Source: an uncultured Prochlorococcus sp. (GTDB lineage: Bacteria; Cyanobacteriota; Cyanobacteriia; PCC-6307; Cyanobiaceae). From it: a stretch of 45,872 nt of DNA. Numbering within the stretch: position 1 is the stretch's first letter; each line of letters begins with the position of its first letter. Made by a program: the position numbers and the translations under genes. The DNA lies in assembly GCA_913048245.1 (NCBI GenBank), contig CAJWWR010000006.1:1-45872 (forward strand). The letters run 5' to 3'. Of this stretch, positions 39,890 to 45,872 are shown piece by piece. The notes below the pieces were generated by a model. The model did not search any database. It had not been told where the DNA came from and worked only from the letters and a program-made list of their open reading frames with translations.

Positions 39890-41677
39890 ATGCGTGTCAC
39901 TTCATACCCTATTGCTACACTTCGTGACACCCCAGCAGAAGCTGAGATAATTTCTCATCAATTATTACTAAGGGGGGGTTATATTCGAAGAATCAGTTCA
40001 GGCATATATGCTTATATGCCTATTATGCTAAAAATAATAGAAAAAATCTCTTCAGTTATTGAAAAAGAATTAAATTCAATTGGTTGCAATAAGTTACTTT
40101 TACCTATGCTACATCCTGCAGAACTTTGGGAAAGATCTGGGCGATGGGAAGGTTATACTGCTGGAGAAGGAATTATGTTTAATCTAATCGATAGACAAAA
40201 TAGAAGTTTTGGCCTTGCCCCAACCCACGAGGAAGTAATAACAGCCATTGCATCTGAAATAGTAAATTCATATAAGCAACTCCCAGTTTGTTATTATCAA
40301 ATACAGACCAAATTTAGAGACGAAATAAGGCCCAGATTCGGACTCATGAGAAGTCGAGAATTTATAATGAAAGATGCATATTCGTTTCACTCAAGCGAGT
40401 CTGATTTAAAAAATTTTTACAATAAAATTGAACAAGGATATGAAAATATCTTCAGAAATTGTGGAATAGAAACCGTAGGTGTTGATGCCGATAGCGGAGC
40501 TATTGGTGGTTCCGCATCAAAAGAGTTTATGGTAACTGCTGAATCAGGGGAGGATTCGATTTTATACACAGAGAGTGGCTCCTATGCCGCAAATATAGAA
40601 AAAGCAATTTCAATACCATCCAAGGAAAAACCTTTAGAAATTGAAAATAAGAATTTATTATTTACACCAGGACAAACTTCCGTATCTGAAATTTGTAAAG
40701 AAAATAAATTTGATTTAACTCAAATTGTTAAAGTAATTCTATTTTTAGGTATATTTGATGATAACTCAGAGACTCCAATCCTAGTCTGTCTTAGGGGAGA
40801 TCAGACAGTTAATGAAGTTAAATTATTTAACCTAATTAATGCTAAACATCAAGCAAATCTAATAAATTTGAAAGTAATAGAAAAAACAAAGGACATTAAT
40901 AAAAACCTAATTGATTTACCCTTTGGTTTTGTAGGACCAGATATAGAAGACTCGACAATTAATAGTAACTCTAAGTGGCAAAAAAAATGGGTAAGGGTTG
41001 TTGATCATTCAGCATATAGTCTTAAATTATTTGTTACTGGAGCAAATAAATTAAATTACCACAAGATTACCTCTTTTAATTCTCTGGACAATAAATTTAT
41101 TGAAGCAGACGTTCGTAATTCCAAAGCAGGTGACTACATAACAAATGAAATGAAAGAGATTCTTATTGAAAAAAGAGGTATTGAAATTGGCCATATATTT
41201 CAACTTGGTCAAAAATATAGTCAAAAACTAAATGCGCAATTTTCTAACCACAATGGCAAATTGGAAAATATTTGGATGGGGTGTTATGGAATAGGAGTTA
41301 CTCGTTTAGCACAGGCATCAATTGAACAAAATCATGACAATGATGGAATATGCTGGCCAATTCAAATAGCCCCATTCGAAGTTATATTAATCCCGGCTAA
41401 CATAAAAGATTCTTATCAAAGAGATCTAGCAGAAGAAATATATCTTGAATTTAAGAAAAGCAACATAGATATATTATTTGATGATAGAGACGAAAGAGCT
41501 GGTATGAAATTCAAAGATGCTGATCTAATAGGAATCCCTTTTAGAATTGTTGTTGGAAGAGATGCGGTTAATAACCAAGTAGAATTAATTTGCAGAAAAA
41601 ATAAAGCAAAAATTAATGTTGATAGAGAAAATATTCTAGAAAAGTTTCTTTATGAATCGAAATTAATGTACAATTGA
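39890..41677 (+). CDS. proS: Prolyl-tRNA synthetase
   Basis: 595 residues. Class II synthetase. Motif 1 is around LPMLHPAELWERSGR, motif 2 is KFRDEIRPRFGLMRSREFIMKD, motif 3 contains CYGIGVTRLAQASIEQ. The insertion between motifs 2 and 3 (about residues 220-395) is the YbaK-like editing domain that removes mischarged Ala. The stop TGA overlaps a TTG of the next frame, but the next gene more likely starts at 41710. Confidence 0.97.
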   Translation: MRVTSYPIATLRDTPAEAEIISHQLLLRGGYIRRISSGIYAYMPIMLKIIEKISSVIEKELNSIGCNKLLLPMLHPAELWERSGRWEGYTAGEGIMFNLIDRQNRSFGLAPTHEEVITAIASEIVNSYKQLPVCYYQIQTKFRDEIRPRFGLMRSREFIMKDAYSFHSSESDLKNFYNKIEQGYENIFRNCGIETVGVDADSGAIGGSASKEFMVTAESGEDSILYTESGSYAANIEKAISIPSKEKPLEIENKNLLFTPGQTSVSEICKENKFDLTQIVKVILFLGIFDDNSETPILVCLRGDQTVNEVKLFNLINAKHQANLINLKVIEKTKDINKNLIDLPFGFVGPDIEDSTINSNSKWQKKWVRVVDHSAYSLKLFVTGANKLNYHKITSFNSLDNKFIEADVRNSKAGDYITNEMKEILIEKRGIEIGHIFQLGQKYSQKLNAQFSNHNGKLENIWMGCYGIGVTRLAQASIEQNHDNDGICWPIQIAPFEVILIPANIKDSYQRDLAEEIYLEFKKSNIDILFDDRDERAGMKFKDADLIGIPFRIVVGRDAVNNQVELICRKNKAKINVDRENILEKFLYESKLMYN

Positions 41678-41709
41678 AAAAATATTCATCTTCTTTTGGA
41701 GTGAAATTT

Positions 41710-42147
41710 ATGTCGAATAAAGAAATTTTTCAACTAATCTTTAAAAGATTTCTCAAAGGATTAACTATTACATTAGCTTTTATTCTTTCTATTAATTTAT
41801 ATACTTTGCCTAGCTTTGCGGCAAAAACCTCTATGACAGGAGACTATACGAAAGATACAATTTCAGTAGTCAAAACATTACAGAACGCTGTTTCAACTCC
41901 AAAAGATGCTTCTGATAGTGATGAGATAAGAGATGAGTCTCTAACTCTAATTACTGATTACATATCAAGATATAGGAATAGGGGTATGGTAAATAAAACT
42001 CAATCATTTACAACGATGCAAACAGCTCTAAATGCCATGGCAGGGCATTACAAAAACTTTGCAACCCGACCTCTCCCAGAGAAGCTAAAAGAGAGGCTTA
42101 ATAAAGAATTAGCTCTAGCAGAGAAGATGGTATTGAGAGAAAGTTAA
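41710..42147 (+). CDS. psb27: Photosystem II assembly factor Psb27
   Basis: 145 residues. Binds the lumenal face of CP43 during PSII assembly and repair. A hydrophobic signal segment (about 15-32) ends LPSFAAKTS. The mature part is the four-helix Psb27 domain with MTGDYTKDTISVVKTLQNAV, ESLTLITDYISRYRNRGMV and ALNAMAGHYKNF. Cyanobacterial Psb27 is generally a lipoprotein, but no Cys occurs here, so cleavage by signal peptidase I after FAA-like residues is expected. I chose ATG at 41710, preceded by GGAG at 41698-41701, over an upstream TTG at 41674. Confidence 0.9.
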   Translation: MSNKEIFQLIFKRFLKGLTITLAFILSINLYTLPSFAAKTSMTGDYTKDTISVVKTLQNAVSTPKDASDSDEIRDESLTLITDYISRYRNRGMVNKTQSFTTMQTALNAMAGHYKNFATRPLPEKLKERLNKELALAEKMVLRES

Positions 42148-42226
42148 TACAAATCATTTACTTTTTTCAATGTAAGCATTATTTTTGCATATATTGAATA
42201 TTCATAATATAAAAATGTTTTTTTAG

Positions 42227-43540
<1,314 letters not shown>

Positions 43541-43554
43541 ATATATTTTCTTTA

Positions 43555-44574
43555 ATGATAAATAACTTCAGTAACTCTTTTTTAAATAAAGATATTGACC
43601 TAATAGGCTTTGGCAATGCAATAGTTGATCTTATAGTTAAAGTAGAAGATAGTTTCTTGGAAGAAAAGAACCTTAAAAAAGGTTCAATGACTTTAGTAGA
43701 CCTTGACAATTCAGATTCGCTTTTACAGAACTGTAAGATAACTCAAAAAGTATCAGGCGGCTCATCTGCCAATACCGTTGTTTCTCTTGCAAACTTAGGA
43801 AATAAAGTTCAGTTTATAGGAAGGGTTCAAGACGATTATTTTGGAAATTTTTTTTCCAATGATATAAAAGAAAGTGGAACCATTTTTAATATTAATCAAA
43901 TAAAGAGTAATAAATCTAGTGCTCATTCAATCATATTCATTACTCCAGATGCACAAAGAACTATGTGCACATACTTAGGGGCATCAATTGAGTTTGATGA
44001 AAAAGATATTGATTCAGATGCCATAAAAAAAAGCAAGTTTCTATATCTAGAGGGGTATCTTTGGGATAATGAATCAGCAAAAAAAGCATTTGTGCAGGCC
44101 GCAAAAATAGCAAAATTAGCAAAAACAAAAATAATTCTGTCACTCTCAGATTCATTTTGTGTTGATCGGCATAGAGAAAGTTTTTTAGAACTAATTGAAG
44201 AATATGTTGATATATTATTTTGTAATGAAGAAGAATTGAAATCCCTATTTAATAAAAAAAACATAAGTCAATGTCAGAGTGAAATAAATACCCTTTGCCC
44301 CTTAAACATAATTACCCTTGGCCACAAGGGTTCACTCATTTCAACAAAATGTGAAACCATAGAAATTAAGCCTCATAATCATGGAGAAGTAATCGACACG
44401 ACTGGAGCAGGCGATATCTATGCGGGGGGATTTATACATGGTTTGCTAAAGAACTATCCTTTGAAAGAATGTGGTATGTTAGCTTCAATTTGTGCAGGAT
44501 TTATAATTACAAAGTTAGGGTCAAGGACTAAAGAAGACTTAGATATTTTAATTAAAAAGACATTAAACAATTGA
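43555..44574 (+). CDS. PfkB-family carbohydrate kinase
   Basis: 339 residues. The ribokinase fold is shown by GFGNAIVDLIVKVEDSFL at the N-terminus, KVSGGSSANTVVSLANLG, GRVQDDYFGNFF, and the C-terminal DTTGAGDIYAGGFIHGL (anion hole and catalytic Asp). Closest types are adenosine kinase or a sugar kinase; the substrate is not determinable here. The 3' end overlaps that of cutA by 12 bases, tail to tail. Confidence 0.9.
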   Translation: MINNFSNSFLNKDIDLIGFGNAIVDLIVKVEDSFLEEKNLKKGSMTLVDLDNSDSLLQNCKITQKVSGGSSANTVVSLANLGNKVQFIGRVQDDYFGNFFSNDIKESGTIFNINQIKSNKSSAHSIIFITPDAQRTMCTYLGASIEFDEKDIDSDAIKKSKFLYLEGYLWDNESAKKAFVQAAKIAKLAKTKIILSLSDSFCVDRHRESFLELIEEYVDILFCNEEELKSLFNKKNISQCQSEINTLCPLNIITLGHKGSLISTKCETIEIKPHNHGEVIDTTGAGDIYAGGFIHGLLKNYPLKECGMLASICAGFIITKLGSRTKEDLDILIKKTLNN

Positions 44575-44877
44575 TTTTGTTATCCAATCATGGTAACTTC
44601 CCTCAGATTCAAAAGCTTTGTAAATTAGTTGAGGGAGTTCATTAGTGAGCTCTTTCTTAAGAATATCCAAGATAAATTCCAGTTTTTGGGGCTTACTTTT
44701 AATTATAATTTCAGTCTCCTTGGTATGCTCCAATTTACCCTTCCAACTATAAATAGAATTAATTTCCTTGAATGAAACACAAGCGGCAAGTTTTTTTTTA
44801 ATGAGAAATTTACCTATTTTTAAAGCAACCTCATTGTTTTCTTCAGTCGTTATTACAACTAAAACTTTTCTTTGCAT
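44563..44877 (-). CDS. cutA: CutA1 divalent-ion tolerance protein
   Basis: 104 residues, about the usual size. A trimeric ferredoxin-like fold protein linked to copper tolerance. Seen: VVITTEENNEVALKIGKFLI, KLAACVSFKEINSIYSWKGK and the ETEIIIKSKPQKL segment, the family's conserved core. It follows cobK by four bases, so the two are co-transcribed. Confidence 0.94.
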   Translation of the reverse strand: MQRKVLVVITTEENNEVALKIGKFLIKKKLAACVSFKEINSIYSWKGKLEHTKETEIIIKSKPQKLEFILDILKKELTNELPQLIYKAFESEGSYHDWITKSIV

Positions 44878-44881
44878 CCTT

Positions 44882-45697
44882 TTAGTTAAATTTCTTTAAT
44901 TTTAAAGAATTAATTAGTTCATCACAATTTGTGCAATTTAATACACTTTCATTTATCTTTGGTCTTTTATATAAAAATAATTTTATTTTAGTTGAGAGAC
45001 TAATTTGCTCCCATAACCTTTGAGGATAACCACCTGAATCCCTACAAAGGATATAGTCAATTCCCCAATATTGACAGATATCAAACTCTATACTCTTCTC
45101 AATATTCTTCTCTTTAATCTTGGTTGGATTCAGAATAGCTAAATTAGTATTTTTAATACATGATGCAAATGCTCTAGAGATGCTTTCAGGTGTAGAGAGT
45201 ATTCTGGCAAATACATTAGCACCTAAATCCATATAAAACTTGGCTGTACCATCTAAATATCTTGAACCTATTGCTAGTAAAAGATTTTTATTCTGAAGAT
45301 CAACGCCAGTTATACCATGCAAATTTGACACTATTTGAAATCTTTTATCTACCTTCTTAAAAAGATTCCTCTCATATCTGATTAAAGTCATAGAAAATTT
45401 ATTTGATGCATTAATCAATTTTTTAGAAATTTCCTCTGCGAATGGATGTGAAGCGTCAATTATTATTTCAATTCGATTTTTTTCTATAAAACTTCTAATT
45501 TCATCTTCATTAGATAGAGTTCCTGTAAAGATGTGTAACTTACTATTTTCCTCATAAGCCTGACTTGCTCGATAACTCACAACACTTACAAATACTACAT
45601 AATTAAGGTCTAAAAGCTTTTTGACTAATACAGGTCCATCATAAGTCCCTGAAAGGATCCAAACATTTTCGTGGCATTTATTATAATTCTGCATCAA
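44882..45697 (-). CDS. cobK: Precorrin-6A/6X reductase
   Basis: 271 residues. Reduces precorrin-6A in cobalamin synthesis. Typical are VWILSGTYDGPVLVKKLLDL (NADPH-binding start), VVSYRASQAY, and the signature IIIDASHPFAEEISKKLINA, and LLAIGSRYLDG. It is 26 bases from the divergent ssb start, so the two share a very short promoter region. It precedes cutA. Confidence 0.92.
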   Translation of the reverse strand: MMQNYNKCHENVWILSGTYDGPVLVKKLLDLNYVVFVSVVSYRASQAYEENSKLHIFTGTLSNEDEIRSFIEKNRIEIIIDASHPFAEEISKKLINASNKFSMTLIRYERNLFKKVDKRFQIVSNLHGITGVDLQNKNLLLAIGSRYLDGTAKFYMDLGANVFARILSTPESISRAFASCIKNTNLAILNPTKIKEKNIEKSIEFDICQYWGIDYILCRDSGGYPQRLWEQISLSTKIKLFLYKRPKINESVLNCTNCDELINSLKLKKFN

Positions 45698-45723
45698 TAT
45701 ATCCTTAAATCAATAGAAAAAAA

Positions 45724-45872
45724 ATGAATCATTGTCTTATTCAATCTGTAGTTAAAAGTAATCCTCAAATGCGCTATACAAAAGAGAACCAAACTCCAAT
45801 CGCTGAAATGATCGTATCTTTTAAAGGATTGAGATCTGATGACCCTGAAAGTGATCTTAAAGTCTTGGGTTG
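45724..45872 (+). CDS. ssb: Single-stranded DNA-binding protein (partial, 3' end beyond window)
   Basis: The first 49 codons are visible. The protein begins MNHCLIQSVVKSNPQMRYTK and continues ENQTPIAEMIVSFKGLRSDD, the first strands of the OB fold of cyanobacterial SSB-like proteins (compare TPxAEMxVxFxGLRxDDP). The frame is open to the window edge. The ATG is 26 bases from the divergent cobK start. Confidence 0.8.
   Translation, partial: MNHCLIQSVVKSNPQMRYTKENQTPIAEMIVSFKGLRSDDPESDLKVLG

Overview
The window is AT-rich chromosomal DNA of a marine picocyanobacterium, almost certainly Prochlorococcus. Four things support this. It encodes form IA (alpha-carboxysomal) RuBisCO with CsoS1, CsoS2 and the tandem-BMC shell protein CsoS1D. 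It has both the dark-operative (chlN, chlB, chlL) and the light-dependent protochlorophyllide reductases. It has the cyanobacterial alkane pair (acyl-ACP reductase and aldehyde-deformylating oxygenase), and PsaM, Psb27 and a ferrochelatase with a chlorophyll-binding-like tail. Proteins are close to remembered Prochlorococcus sequences (for example the oxygenase of MED4), but base composition looks less AT-extreme than MED4, so a low-light clade is possible. That clade call is an impression, not a calculation.

Layout. 1-6360: carboxysome block, csoS1-rbcL-rbcS-csoS2 (minus strand, csoS2 cut by the window edge), then rdgB (+), csoS1D (-) and an unknown 122-residue protein (+). 6500-12030: pigment block, chlN-chlB and chlL (+) facing por (-), then a small membrane protein and psaM. 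12169-15590: a lipoate ligase-family gene, a degenerate site-2-protease-like CBS protein, trpF and folE. 15740-20242: minus-strand lipid block, creatininase-family protein, ado, aar, accA and a short-chain dehydrogenase. 20305-26684: S1-domain and Tab2-like RNA-binding proteins, a laccase-domain gene broken at a 10-A run, a secreted SNase-like protein, ilvB and hemH. 26750-32199: a phage-type tyrosine recombinase sitting tightly among core genes, cobO, pyrH, frr, a geranylgeranyl-reductase-family flavoprotein and transaldolase. 32289-35925: an FtsI-type penicillin-binding protein, a single-pass protein in the position of FtsL, and a CPBP protease. 36032-45872: a double histidine-phosphatase protein, lepB, an ArsC/Spx-like protein, ppa, two small proteins, proS, psb27, purA, a PfkB kinase, cutA, cobK and the start of ssb.

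The genome is compact. Only one stretch over 300 bases lacks a gene (4201-4528, the csoS1/rdgB divergent region). No tRNA, rRNA, CRISPR array, insertion sequence or prophage was seen. Most content is picocyanobacterial core. The points that deserve a second look are the laccase-domain frameshift at the A-run, the S2P-like protein that has lost HExxH, the 42-bp perfect A/T palindrome upstream of a small HTH gene, the FtsL-positioned protein beside ftsI, and the isolated integrase.
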